DNA from: Arthrobacter sp. StoSoilB19
Lineage (GTDB): Bacteria > Actinomycetota > Actinomycetes > Actinomycetales > Micrococcaceae
DNA length: 64,000 nucleotides
NCBI RefSeq assembly: GCF_019977275.1
Contig: NZ_AP024650.1
Location: forward strand, 4,216,001-4,280,000
Direction of reading: 5' to 3'
In this document: piece by piece, positions 50,484 to 58,484 of the stretch
Layout: each line of letters begins with the position of its first letter
Position numbering within the stretch: position 1 is the first letter of the stretch
The notes under the pieces: model-generated
Told to the model about the DNA's origin: nothing
The model's database searches: none
Seen by the model: the letters and a program-made list of their open reading frames with translations, nothing else
Translations under genes and position numbers: made by a program

Positions 50484-51713
50484 ATGTCATTTGCGCCATC
50501 CCAGCACCGTTCCAAGTGGCCAGTCTGGCTTTGCTGGCTGGCTATGGTTCTTGACGGTTTTGACCTGGTGGTTTTGGGCACCGTCATTCCCACACTGATC
50601 AAGACCCATGAGCTTGGCTTCGACGCGGTGGGTGCCACCTTGGCCGCCACAATTTCACTGGTGGGCGTTGGCGCCGGTGCCCTGTTCATCGCCCCGCTGT
50701 CCGACCGCTTTGGCCGGCGCCGCCTCCTGGTGGCCTGCGTCCTGTGGTTTTCGATCTTCACCATCGCCGTGGTGTTCGCACCCAACGTGGCGGTGTTCTG
50801 CGCCTTCCGGCTTCTTGCCGGGCTGGGACTGGGCGCCTGCCTCCCGGCCGCCCTGGCCTACATGAACGACTACGCTCCGGCAGGTACCGCCGGAAAGTCG
50901 ACCACCCGGACCATGACCGGCTACCACGCCGGCGCTGTGGCCACGGCCTTCCTTGCCCTGCTGCTGATCCCGGACTGGCGGATGATGTTCATCGTGGGCG
51001 GGCTGGCAGGCTTCGCCCTGGCACCCTTCCTGTGGTTCAAGCTCCCCGAAACCCTTCCCCCGGCGGCGGCAGGAACAGAACCTGCCGCAGCCCGCACGGG
51101 CTTCCGGGACCTGGCACGGAAGCCTTACCCCTTGGTGGCGCTGGCCATCGCGGCCGCGTCCTTCATGGGGTTGCTCCTGGTCTACGGCCTGAACACCTGG
51201 CTTCCGCAGCTGATGGCCGGCGCCGGGTACACCGTCAGCACCGGCCTGGTTCTCCTGCTGGTCCTCAACGTAGGGGCCGTGGTGGGCCTGGTGATCGCGG
51301 GGATCCTGGCCGACAAACACGGCACCAAGCGTGTGGTGCTGCTGTGGTTCGGACTCTCCGCGGTTTTCCTGGCTGTCCTGAGCGTCAAGATCCAGAATGA
51401 ACTGCTGCTCAACGCGGCAGTCTTTGTCACCGGCGTGTTCGTCTTCAGCGCACAGGTCCTGGTTTACGCATGGGTCAGCCAGCTGTTCCCGGCAACCCTC
51501 CGTGCTACAGCCCTCGGCTTCGCCGCCGGGGTGGGCCGGCTCGGCGCGATCATGGGCCCCGCCGTCACCGGCACGCTGGTCGCTGCCAACATCGCCTACC
51601 CCTGGGGCTTCTACGTCTTTGCGGCCGCTGCCGCGATTGCCGTGGTAGCGCTGGTGACGGTGCCGCACACCATCGCTGCGGTCCGGGAAGCATCAGCCGC
51701 GGAACGTCCGTAA
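50484..51713 (+). CDS. pcaK: MFS aromatic acid transporter (AAHS family, PcaK-like)
   Basis: A 409-residue, 12-helix protein of the aromatic acid:H+ symporter family. LDGFDLVVLGTVIPTL holds the family D-G-F-D motif in helix 1; DRFGRRRLLVACV is motif A; GLGLGACLPAALAYMND is the helix 4 region. The gene lies beside pobR and pobA, so 4-hydroxybenzoate is the likely substrate. ATG 50484 follows GAGG at 7 nt; a longer in-frame start upstream adds 41 polar residues that do not match the family. Ends at a strong terminator. Confidence 0.92.
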   Translation: MSFAPSQHRSKWPVWLCWLAMVLDGFDLVVLGTVIPTLIKTHELGFDAVGATLAATISLVGVGAGALFIAPLSDRFGRRRLLVACVLWFSIFTIAVVFAPNVAVFCAFRLLAGLGLGACLPAALAYMNDYAPAGTAGKSTTRTMTGYHAGAVATAFLALLLIPDWRMMFIVGGLAGFALAPFLWFKLPETLPPAAAGTEPAAARTGFRDLARKPYPLVALAIAAASFMGLLLVYGLNTWLPQLMAGAGYTVSTGLVLLLVLNVGAVVGLVIAGILADKHGTKRVVLLWFGLSAVFLAVLSVKIQNELLLNAAVFVTGVFVFSAQVLVYAWVSQLFPATLRATALGFAAGVGRLGAIMGPAVTGTLVAANIAYPWGFYVFAAAAAIAVVALVTVPHTIAAVREASAAERP

Positions 51714-51723
51714 CGGGTCACCA

Positions 51724-51755
51724 CCCGCCCCTGCCCCTGGTGTTGCAGGGGCGGG
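51724..51755. terminator. Terminator between pcaK and FUSC gene
   Basis: CCCGCCCCTGC (51724-51734) and GCAGGGGCGGG (51745-51755) form an 11-bp stem with a 10-nt loop between two convergent genes. Confidence 0.75.
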
Positions 51756-51765
51756 CACAAGGCGG

Positions 51766-52830
51766 TCAGGCCGCCGTCGTCCTTTGCCTGATCCGGCGCC
51801 ATGCGCCGGGCGCCAGCACCACGGCAATGCCGACGGCGGCGCCGATCACGGTCTCGATGATGCGGTCGCGCAGCAGGATGGAGGGTGACGCCGGGACCAC
51901 CAGCAGTGTTGAGACCAGCGCGAGGGGTGTCACGAAAACCTGGGCCAGAAGGTACTGGCGGATGATGAACATCTCGGCCCCGAACTGGCACAGCGCCATC
52001 ACCAGCACGGTTTGCCACGGCTGCAGGCCCACCAGCAGCACGGCCGCGAGGACCAGCAGGCCCAGGACCGTGCCGATGATCCTTTGTATGCCGCGGCGCA
52101 CCCGGTGCCTGGTGGTGTGGCCCACCAGCGGCACCACGGCAGCAACCATGGCCCAGTAGTTGTGCCCGAACCCCAGGCGCTCCCCCGCCCACGTGGCCAG
52201 CGTGCCGGCAAGGCCTGCGGCCACCAGGTAGCCGAGCCCTTCAAGCCAGGCCGCGCGCTTCTCCGCGGGAGTGCGGCGGATGCGGGGAGGCCTGGCCCAG
52301 GGAGTCCTGTGGCTGGGAAGGATGCGGGACGAGAAGCCGACCAGCAGGGCGAACACCGTGGTCAGGACGGCCACCAGCATGCCTTGCCAGAGCGGCGGCT
52401 GGTTGGGAATGGATGCGATGGCGGCGAAGGCGAAGATATGGAAGAGCGAGCCGCCGGGGCGCAGCCTGAGCCAGGAAATGGCAACCGAACAGGCGCCGGC
52501 CACCAGCGTGGTGGCCAGGACCAGCAGCCACGTGTGGGTGGGGGCGTCCAGGCCCCAGGCGGGACCCATGCGCGCCGCCAGCGCCGCCAGGAGCATGACG
52601 AGCAGCATCAGCAGACCGGCGCGCAGCTGCAGGATAAACCGGACGGCGTGGGGTTCGCCGCGGCCGTAGATTCCGGTGAAGGCGCCGAAGGACGCGAAAA
52701 TTGCCAGGTCCAGCCTGCCGAGCAGCACCAGCGTGATCAGCGGAACGAAGACGCCCACGGCGCACCTGAACGCGGGGTGGTGGTCCTTGTTGCCGGGGGC
52801 AATGCTGAACATTTCAGCAAACAACTTCAC
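51766..52830 (-). CDS. FUSC-family membrane protein (aromatic acid exporter-like)
   Basis: A 354-residue protein with two blocks of membrane helices (about 25-165 and 215-345) joined by a basic loop RILPSHRTPWARPPRIRRTP. The second block RVRRGIQRIIGTVLGLLV is the FUSC signature (R-x-x-G-T-x-x-G), as in fusaric acid resistance and AaeB proteins that export aromatic acids. In the setting of pobA and pcaK it may relieve 4-hydroxybenzoate or protocatechuate stress. Divergent from the ACT-domain gene. Confidence 0.85.
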   Translation of the reverse strand: MKLFAEMFSIAPGNKDHHPAFRCAVGVFVPLITLVLLGRLDLAIFASFGAFTGIYGRGEPHAVRFILQLRAGLLMLLVMLLAALAARMGPAWGLDAPTHTWLLVLATTLVAGACSVAISWLRLRPGGSLFHIFAFAAIASIPNQPPLWQGMLVAVLTTVFALLVGFSSRILPSHRTPWARPPRIRRTPAEKRAAWLEGLGYLVAAGLAGTLATWAGERLGFGHNYWAMVAAVVPLVGHTTRHRVRRGIQRIIGTVLGLLVLAAVLLVGLQPWQTVLVMALCQFGAEMFIIRQYLLAQVFVTPLALVSTLLVVPASPSILLRDRIIETVIGAAVGIAVVLAPGAWRRIRQRTTAA

Positions 52831-52983
52831 GGGCAGCGCCTTCCTTGGGTGGATTCTGACGGGCGGCCGCGCTGACGTTCCTGATAAATCCTACGGTGCG
52901 GGACCCGGAAGGCCCCCGGCGCGTTCCCATGAATGGAATCGGGAGGCAATGCGGTGGAAACAGCACCGCACCATGCTTGTGTC

Positions 52984-53826
52984 ATGAAGCGCCCTGCCCA
53001 CAACACACCCGCTGCCGAACTGCGCTGCAAGGTCTGCGGCCTGATGCCTGAGCCGCCCAAGGCGCGGCTGACCTTGGCGAACGTCGCCGTGATGCTGCCC
53101 ATCGAGCTGCTGGTCCACGCCCTGGTGGTGGAGACCCACCTTCCCTATGTGGCCAAGGTCCTGGTGCTGACCCTGACGGCCACAGTCCTGGTGATCTGGG
53201 TGGCCGAGCCCTCGGCTGCCCGGATTCTGCTGCGCTGGCTGCACGCCCCGGCCCTTCGGCACCGGCGGCAGCTGGCGTCGGCGCCGTCCCTGTGGCGGGC
53301 GCGGACGCTTCTCCAGGACCGGCCCGGTTCGCTGCAGCGGATCACGGCGGCGCTGGCCCGGCTGGACACCAACATCCTGAGCATCCATGTCCACCCGGTA
53401 CCGGCTGGGGTCCTGGATGAGTTTGTCCTCTCGGTGCCCGGGGACGTGGGCGAACGGGAACTGCTGGCGGCACTTCACGACGGCGGCGGCAGCAGTCCGC
53501 ACGCCTGGCCCACCACCGCCCTGGACATGGCTGACGGGCAAACCCGGGCGCTCAGCCTGGCAGCGAGGATCGCCGCCACCCCGGACGAACTCCCCCTGGC
53601 GGTGGCCGAGCTGCTGCACGCACGGATTGTGCCGCCGTCGGACGCCGGCTTCAAAGCGTCCGACGACGGGACGCACCTTAGGATCCCCACGGCCTGGCAT
53701 GGCCCCATCACCTTCTCCCGGCCGGATGAGCCGTTTACGCCGGCCGAGTCCGCGCGGGCCCACCGGCTGGCGGAACTGGCCGAGATCCTGTCCCACCGGC
53801 CGGACGGATCCCCCACGGCGCGTTGA
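52984..53826 (+). CDS. Membrane protein with C-x-x-C motif and ACT domain
   Basis: A 281-residue protein with a rare domain order: ELRCKVCGLM (C-x-x-C, about 13-22), two membrane helices (about 30-75), then an ACT domain (about 108-165; LLQDRPGSLQRITAALARLDTNILSIHVHPV) and a C-terminal segment of unknown fold. The ACT domain suggests binding of an amino acid or similar small ligand. ATG 52984 was chosen; CATGCT 6 nt before it resembles a -10 element. Divergent from FUSC, so it may sense or serve export. No family name can be given. Confidence 0.7.
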   Translation: MKRPAHNTPAAELRCKVCGLMPEPPKARLTLANVAVMLPIELLVHALVVETHLPYVAKVLVLTLTATVLVIWVAEPSAARILLRWLHAPALRHRRQLASAPSLWRARTLLQDRPGSLQRITAALARLDTNILSIHVHPVPAGVLDEFVLSVPGDVGERELLAALHDGGGSSPHAWPTTALDMADGQTRALSLAARIAATPDELPLAVAELLHARIVPPSDAGFKASDDGTHLRIPTAWHGPITFSRPDEPFTPAESARAHRLAELAEILSHRPDGSPTAR

Positions 53827-53917
53827 GCTTTCCGCGCTGCTGCCGCCCGGCCTTACCCGTGCGCGGCAGTCACAATCCGTCAGCAGGGCCCCTGCAGCGC
53901 CCGGCCGGCAAAACCCC

Positions 53918-53946
53918 TTGACAGTGGCCGGAGTCACTTCTACCTT
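53918..53946 (+). promoter_or_regulatory. Strong promoter of the ureide cluster
   Basis: TTGACA (53918-53923), a 17-nt spacer and TACCTT (53941-53946) match the sigma-A-type consensus. Transcription would start near 53953, inside the tandem operators. Confidence 0.75.
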
Positions 53947-53950
53947 TGAT

Positions 53951-53976
53951 TTTGGGATCCCAAATTGGGATCCCAA
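53951..53976. promoter_or_regulatory. Tandem GntR (FadR-type) operators
   Basis: TTGGGATCCCAA occurs at 53952-53963 and 53965-53976, both perfect palindromes, 13 bp apart; the first is extended to TTTGGGATCCCAAA (53951-53964). They start 4 bp after the -10 element, so a bound repressor would block initiation. The FCD-type GntR encoded at 55550 is the obvious ligand-responsive binder. Confidence 0.75.
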
Positions 53977-54112
53977 AAGTGCATTTCCCGCTCAACGCTC
54001 CGGATCGTCCAGCGGCCCCCTGCCGGCAGGCGCAACAACCCTGCCCGGCACGTACGTACAACGCACCATTCGCATCCTCCCCATCCGTAAACTTCCCCGT
54101 GAAGGAGAAGCT

Positions 54113-55471
54113 GTGTCCATCCCAAACACTGAAACAACGGCCACGTCCGACGAGGCCACCCCCGGCACTACCGAAACGCGCGGAAAGGACGGAACGCAAC
54201 GGCGCACCTCCGTCCGCTGGCGGCTGTTCCTGCTGCTCCTGGTCCTGGTGTCCGTCAACTACATCGACCGCGGCTCCATCTCGGTGGCCCTGCCCATCAT
54301 CCAAAAGGAGTTCGACCTCGCCCCGGAACTGGTGGGCCTGCTGCTCTCCGCCTTCTTCTGGACCTACGCCCTGATGCAGATCCCTGTGGGCCTGCTCATC
54401 GACAAGTTCGGTCCCCGCAAGGTGATGACCGCCTCCTGCGTGGGCTGGGGCGCGGCAACGGCCGCATCCGGCATGGCCGGCGGCTTCCTGAGCATGTTTA
54501 TCGCCCGCCTCGGCATCGGCGTGACCGAAGCAGGTGTCATGCCCGCCGGCGGCAAGCTCAACGCCATCTGGATGCACAAGTCGGAGCGCGGCCGCGGTGC
54601 CACCATCCTGGACGCCGGCGCCCCGCTGGGTGCAGGCCTTGGCGGCATCCTCATCGCCGGCCTCATCGCAGCGACGGGCAGTTGGCGCAGTTCGTTCGTC
54701 ATCGCCGGCGCCGCAACAGTCCTGATGGGCCTGGCCGTCTGGTGGTACGTCCGCGACAACCCGCGGCAGCACCGCGGTGTCAATGCCGCCGAAGCCGAGT
54801 ACATCGAAGCGTCGCACGCTGCCGAGGATGCCGAAGCTGAGCTCGACGGCAGCCAGGGCAAACGCGCACTGCTCCCCTACCTCAAGTTCCGCTCCTTCTG
54901 GGCGATGTGCTTCGGCTGGCTCGGCTTCAATGGAGTGTTCTATGGCCTGCTGACCTGGGGCCCGCTCTATCTCGCCCAGGCCAAGGGCTTCGACTTGAAG
55001 ACCATCGGCTGGTCCACCTTTGTCATCTTCGGTGCCGGCTTCGTCGGTGAAATCCTGGGCGGCACCATTGCGGACAAGTGGCGTGCATCCGGCGCGTCAG
55101 CCAACCGGGTGATGCGCACCCTCCTGGGGATCTCGAGTGTCGTGGTGATCGGCGGCCTGGTGGGCGTCACCGTGGTCCCGGACCCCACCACCGCTGTGGT
55201 CCTGCTCTCCCTCGTCATGTTCTTCCTGCGCTGGGTGGGCCTGTTCTGGAGCATCCCCTCCATCCTGGGCGGCCGCACCAACGCAGGCGTCCTGGGCGGT
55301 GCCATGAACTTCAGCGGCAACATCTCCGGCTTCGTCACGCCGATCGCCGTCGGCCTGATCGTCGGAGCCACAGGTTCCTACACCTGGGCGCTGCTGTACT
55401 TCGTGGGTTCCGCAGTGATCATGGGCGCCTCAGTCCTGACGCTGAACTACAACAAGCGGCTTCCTGTCTAA
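54113..55471 (+). CDS. MFS transporter, anion:cation symporter (ACS) family
   Basis: A 452-residue, 12-helix protein. NYIDRGSISVALPIIQKEFDL is the ACS-family N-terminal motif; DKFGPRKVM and GVTEAGVMPAGGKLNAIW are family features in loops 2-3 and 4. ACS members import organic anions such as hexuronates, galactonate, tartrate, phthalate or allantoate. The GTG start follows GAAGGAG at 6 nt. First gene of the ureide cluster, behind a GntR-controlled promoter; it probably imports the pathway substrate, which is likely a carboxylate or acidic ureide. Confidence 0.93.
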   Translation: MSIPNTETTATSDEATPGTTETRGKDGTQRRTSVRWRLFLLLLVLVSVNYIDRGSISVALPIIQKEFDLAPELVGLLLSAFFWTYALMQIPVGLLIDKFGPRKVMTASCVGWGAATAASGMAGGFLSMFIARLGIGVTEAGVMPAGGKLNAIWMHKSERGRGATILDAGAPLGAGLGGILIAGLIAATGSWRSSFVIAGAATVLMGLAVWWYVRDNPRQHRGVNAAEAEYIEASHAAEDAEAELDGSQGKRALLPYLKFRSFWAMCFGWLGFNGVFYGLLTWGPLYLAQAKGFDLKTIGWSTFVIFGAGFVGEILGGTIADKWRASGASANRVMRTLLGISSVVVIGGLVGVTVVPDPTTAVVLLSLVMFFLRWVGLFWSIPSILGGRTNAGVLGGAMNFSGNISGFVTPIAVGLIVGATGSYTWALLYFVGSAVIMGASVLTLNYNKRLPV

Positions 55472-55549
55472 GCTGACCCTCGCAGGGAAACTTGCAACCA
55501 ACGCCCCCGCAGCCGGGAGCAGTGCCGTACAAAATCCGAATGGAGCATC

Positions 55550-56233
55550 ATGCTGACCGCAGAAGAGACCCAGGACAAGGACCGCCCCCTCCGCGAGACT
55601 GTCCGGGACACCCTCCGCACCAGGATTTTCGAAGGACACTACGCTCCCGGCACGCGGCTGGTGGAACGCGACCTGGCAGCCGAATTCTCCGTCTCCCGGC
55701 TGCCGGTCCGCGAGGCCCTGCGCATGCTTCGCCAGGAAGGCCTGATCAGCGACCGGGGCGCCCGCGGGGCTGAGGTGAGCAGCCTCAGCCCCAAGGACGT
55801 GGAGGACCTCTTCGATGTCCGCCAGTCCCTGGAAGTCCTGGCCTGCCGGCTCGCCGCCAAACGGGCCACCAAGGAGGACCTCGCCCATTTGAAGGGGCTG
55901 CTGGACGATGCGGAAACCTTCCTGGCCAAGGGATCAGTGATGGAGGCGCACCGCTCCAACAGCGAATTCCACGACGCCATCACCCGCATCGCGGACAACA
56001 ACTTCCTCAAGTCCGCCCTGGAACCCCTCCAGGGCCGCATGCACTGGCTGTTCCGGCATGTCAGCGACCTGCCCGAACTCATCCGCGAACACCGCGACCT
56101 GTACACCGCCATTGCCAGCGGCGATCCGGACAAGGCAGCCGCCCAGTCCGCATCACACATTGGAAAGTACCGGGACCAGTTTCCCGAGGACTTCCAGAAG
56201 ACCGAACCAGAATTCCACCGGAAGAGAAAATGA
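55550..56233 (+). CDS. GntR-family regulator, FCD subfamily
   Basis: A 227-residue protein. Winged helix at about 14-75 (RLVERDLAAEFSVSRLPVREALRMLRQEGLI) and the all-helical FCD domain (about 85-215) with the metal-binding Asp and His residues in FDVRQSLEVLACRLA, HRSNSEFHDAI and QSASHIGKYRDQF. The tandem TTGGGATCCCAA operators upstream of the transporter are the expected sites. GGAG precedes the ATG by 6 nt. The stop overlaps the next ATG by 4 nt (ATGA), so regulator and downstream enzymes are co-translated. Confidence 0.94.
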   Translation: MLTAEETQDKDRPLRETVRDTLRTRIFEGHYAPGTRLVERDLAAEFSVSRLPVREALRMLRQEGLISDRGARGAEVSSLSPKDVEDLFDVRQSLEVLACRLAAKRATKEDLAHLKGLLDDAETFLAKGSVMEAHRSNSEFHDAITRIADNNFLKSALEPLQGRMHWLFRHVSDLPELIREHRDLYTAIASGDPDKAAAQSASHIGKYRDQFPEDFQKTEPEFHRKRK

Positions 56234-57018
56234 AACTCCTGGTCATCAACCCCAACATCAGCGCCGATGTCACCGCGCTGATTGAATCCGAGGCGCTCCG
56301 TTCCGCCTCCGCCGGCACCGAACTGCTGGTCAGGACTGCCGGGCACGGCGTGGAGTACATCGAGACCCGCTTCGAAGCCCTCATCGCCGCGGGTGCCGTG
56401 GCAGAGATCATTGCCGAACACACCCGTCCCGGCGCAGACCCGGTGGACGCCGTGGTGGTGGCTGCCTTCGGGGACCCGGGAATGCCGGCCCTCAAGGAAC
56501 TGGCCGAGGTGCCCGTCATCGGGATCACCGAGGCCGCCCTGTGCGCAGCAGCACTGCAGGGCCACCGGTTCTCCATCATCGCCATCTCGGACCGGATCAA
56601 GCCCTGGTACCGCGAGTGCGTGGAGCAGTTCGGACTTGCCGGACGGCTGGCCTCCATCCGTTCCATCAATGACTCCCTGACCAGCATCGCCTCCGTCCAG
56701 CAGGACTTCAGGGAAACCCTGCTGGCACTCAGCCGGCAGGCCGTGGCGGAGGACGGCGCCGACGTCGTGATCCTTGCCGGCGCCCCGCTGGCCGGCCTTG
56801 CCCGCGACCTCACGGGGCAGATTCCCGTCCCTGTGGTGGATGGCATCTCCGCAGGCATCCGCATGGCCGAGGCCGTTGCCGCGCTGCAATCCGGGCCGCA
56901 CCGCGCCGGCGCCTTCGCCCCGCCGCCGGCCAAGGACCGCAAGGGCCTGCCGCCCAATCTGGACGCGGCCCTTGCCGCCCGCCAGGAGCACGCCGGCACC
57001 CCCCAGCCCGCCGCCTAG
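56230..57018 (+). CDS. Asp/Glu/hydantoin racemase-family protein lacking both catalytic cysteines
   Basis: A 262-residue protein of the hydantoin racemase branch: NPNISADVTALIES (7-20), VVVAAFGDPGMPALKEL (75-91) and ADVVILAGAPLAGLARDL (177-194). In active hydantoin or allantoin racemases the two proton-transfer residues are Cys in A-C-F-G-D-P-G and L-G-C-A-G, reported as Cys79/Cys184 in an allantoin racemase. Here position 79 is Ala and 184 is Gly. Cys105 and Cys130 are elsewhere. The fold is otherwise intact and codon use is normal, so this is not a decayed copy. A C-terminal extension of about 25 Pro/Ala-rich residues follows. Racemase activity is unlikely; ligand binding or another chemistry is possible. 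Confidence 0.85.
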   Translation: MKLLVINPNISADVTALIESEALRSASAGTELLVRTAGHGVEYIETRFEALIAAGAVAEIIAEHTRPGADPVDAVVVAAFGDPGMPALKELAEVPVIGITEAALCAAALQGHRFSIIAISDRIKPWYRECVEQFGLAGRLASIRSINDSLTSIASVQQDFRETLLALSRQAVAEDGADVVILAGAPLAGLARDLTGQIPVPVVDGISAGIRMAEAVAALQSGPHRAGAFAPPPAKDRKGLPPNLDAALAARQEHAGTPQPAA

Positions 57019-57048
57019 CCAGAGCCCAACGACTTTAGGAGGACACCG

Positions 57049-58476
57049 ATGTCCCACCAGCCACAACTCGTCATTGCCAACGCCACCGTGGTGAACAGCC
57101 ACGGCCGCCGGGAGGCGCACGTCGTGGTCCACGACGGCCGCATTGCCCGGCTCGTCGACGCCGCCGGACCCGTCCCCGCGGCGGACCGCACCATCGACGC
57201 CACGGGCAAACTCGTGATCCCCGGCGGCGTGGACGGACACTGCCACGTGGCCCAGGTCACGGGGCGATTCCGCACCCTGGACGACTACCGGACCACCTCC
57301 ACGGCAGCGCTGTGGGGCGGGACCACCACCATCATCGATTTCGGAATTCCCCGCGACGCCCAGGAAACCCCGCTCGCCGCCGCCCTGCACAAGAAGGAAC
57401 TCGCCACGGAGTCCCGCTGCGACGTTGCCCTTCACGGCGCCGTGGTCACCTGGGACGAAACCGTCCCGTGGCAGCTTGAGCAGCTGGCAGCGGAAGGCGT
57501 CCGGTCGGTGAAGATGTACACCACCAACCGGGGCACCACCATGGCGGACGGCGACACCATCCTGAAGGTCATGCGGGAAATGGTCCGGCTGGACGGGTTG
57601 ACGTACATCCACGCCGAACACGATCCCATCATCGCCGACTGCACCGCCCAGCACGCGGAGGACGGGCGGATCGGCATCGAACACCTGCACCGGACCCGGC
57701 CGGAACTGGCCGAGGAGATCTCGGTCAAGGAAACCCTGGCCATGGCCGAATACACCGGCGCACCGGTGTACTTCGTCCACCAGTCCACGCCCGGGGCAGT
57801 GGACCTGGTGAGCGAAGCCCGCTCCCGGGGACTGGAGGCCTACTCCGAGACCTGCCCGCATTACATCACGCTGGACGATTCCGTCTACGGATCCACCTTC
57901 CCCGAGTGGTTCGCCTGCTGCCCGCCCATGCGCAGCCCGGAAACCGTGGCCGCCCTCAAGGAGCGGCTGGTGTCCGGAGCCATCCACACCATGTCCTCCG
58001 ACCACTCCTGCTACGACCTGTCCCAGAAGCGCGAGCGCACCGACGACGTGCGCGCCATGCCGCACGGACTGCCCGGCGTGGAGACGCGGATGCCGGTTAC
58101 GTTCACCGCGATGACCTCCGCCGGGGCAACCGTGGAGCAGTTCGTGGAGGCTTTCGCTGCCGCGCCGGCACGGATCAACGCCGTGCCCGGCAAAGGCTGC
58201 ATCGCCGAGGGGTTCGACGCCGACCTGGTGGTTTTCGACCCCGCAGAGGAACGCACCGTGAACGGCGCGGCCCTGCACATGGGAACGGACTTCTCGCCTT
58301 TTGACGGGAAGGCACTCACGGGCTGGCCCGCCGTCGTTGTTTCCAAGGGACGCGTGGTCCTGGACGCGGACGGCTTCCATGACCCCGGCGCCGTGGGCCG
58401 CTTCATCAACCGCACCGGCTTCCGGCAGCACCAGTCTGCTGCCCCCGAAGCTTCCCGACTCGCCGCCGCCCTCTAG
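57049..58476 (+). CDS. Hydantoinase/dihydropyrimidinase-like amidohydrolase
   Basis: A 475-residue cyclic amidohydrolase. All binuclear metal ligands of the family are present: His64 and His66 in VDGHCHV, Lys155 (carboxylated in relatives) in RSVKMYTT, His188 in YIHAEHDP, His244 in FVHQSTP and Asp318 in SSDHSCY. The metal motif reads DGHCH rather than the common D-V-H-T-H, and ETCPHYITL matches D-hydantoinases. It should open a five- or six-membered cyclic ureide or imide. A strong Shine-Dalgarno (TAGGAGGAC) precedes the ATG. No carbamoylase follows, so the fate of the ring-opened product is open. Confidence 0.93.
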   Translation: MSHQPQLVIANATVVNSHGRREAHVVVHDGRIARLVDAAGPVPAADRTIDATGKLVIPGGVDGHCHVAQVTGRFRTLDDYRTTSTAALWGGTTTIIDFGIPRDAQETPLAAALHKKELATESRCDVALHGAVVTWDETVPWQLEQLAAEGVRSVKMYTTNRGTTMADGDTILKVMREMVRLDGLTYIHAEHDPIIADCTAQHAEDGRIGIEHLHRTRPELAEEISVKETLAMAEYTGAPVYFVHQSTPGAVDLVSEARSRGLEAYSETCPHYITLDDSVYGSTFPEWFACCPPMRSPETVAALKERLVSGAIHTMSSDHSCYDLSQKRERTDDVRAMPHGLPGVETRMPVTFTAMTSAGATVEQFVEAFAAAPARINAVPGKGCIAEGFDADLVVFDPAEERTVNGAALHMGTDFSPFDGKALTGWPAVVVSKGRVVLDADGFHDPGAVGRFINRTGFRQHQSAAPEASRLAAAL

Positions 58477-58484
58477 GAGCCCCC

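Larger units (their letters stand above)
53827..54112. other. Intergenic region with promoter and tandem operators of the ureide cluster
   Basis: This 286-bp stretch holds a near-consensus promoter and two GntR-type operators (listed separately), then a leader of about 160 nt with no clear structure before the transporter gene. No small gene was recognised. Confidence 0.7.

Noticed and set aside
53387..54112. A longer N-terminus for the ureide transporter
   Set aside because: It would run through the promoter, operators and ribosome-binding site and adds 242 residues unlike any ACS-family protein.
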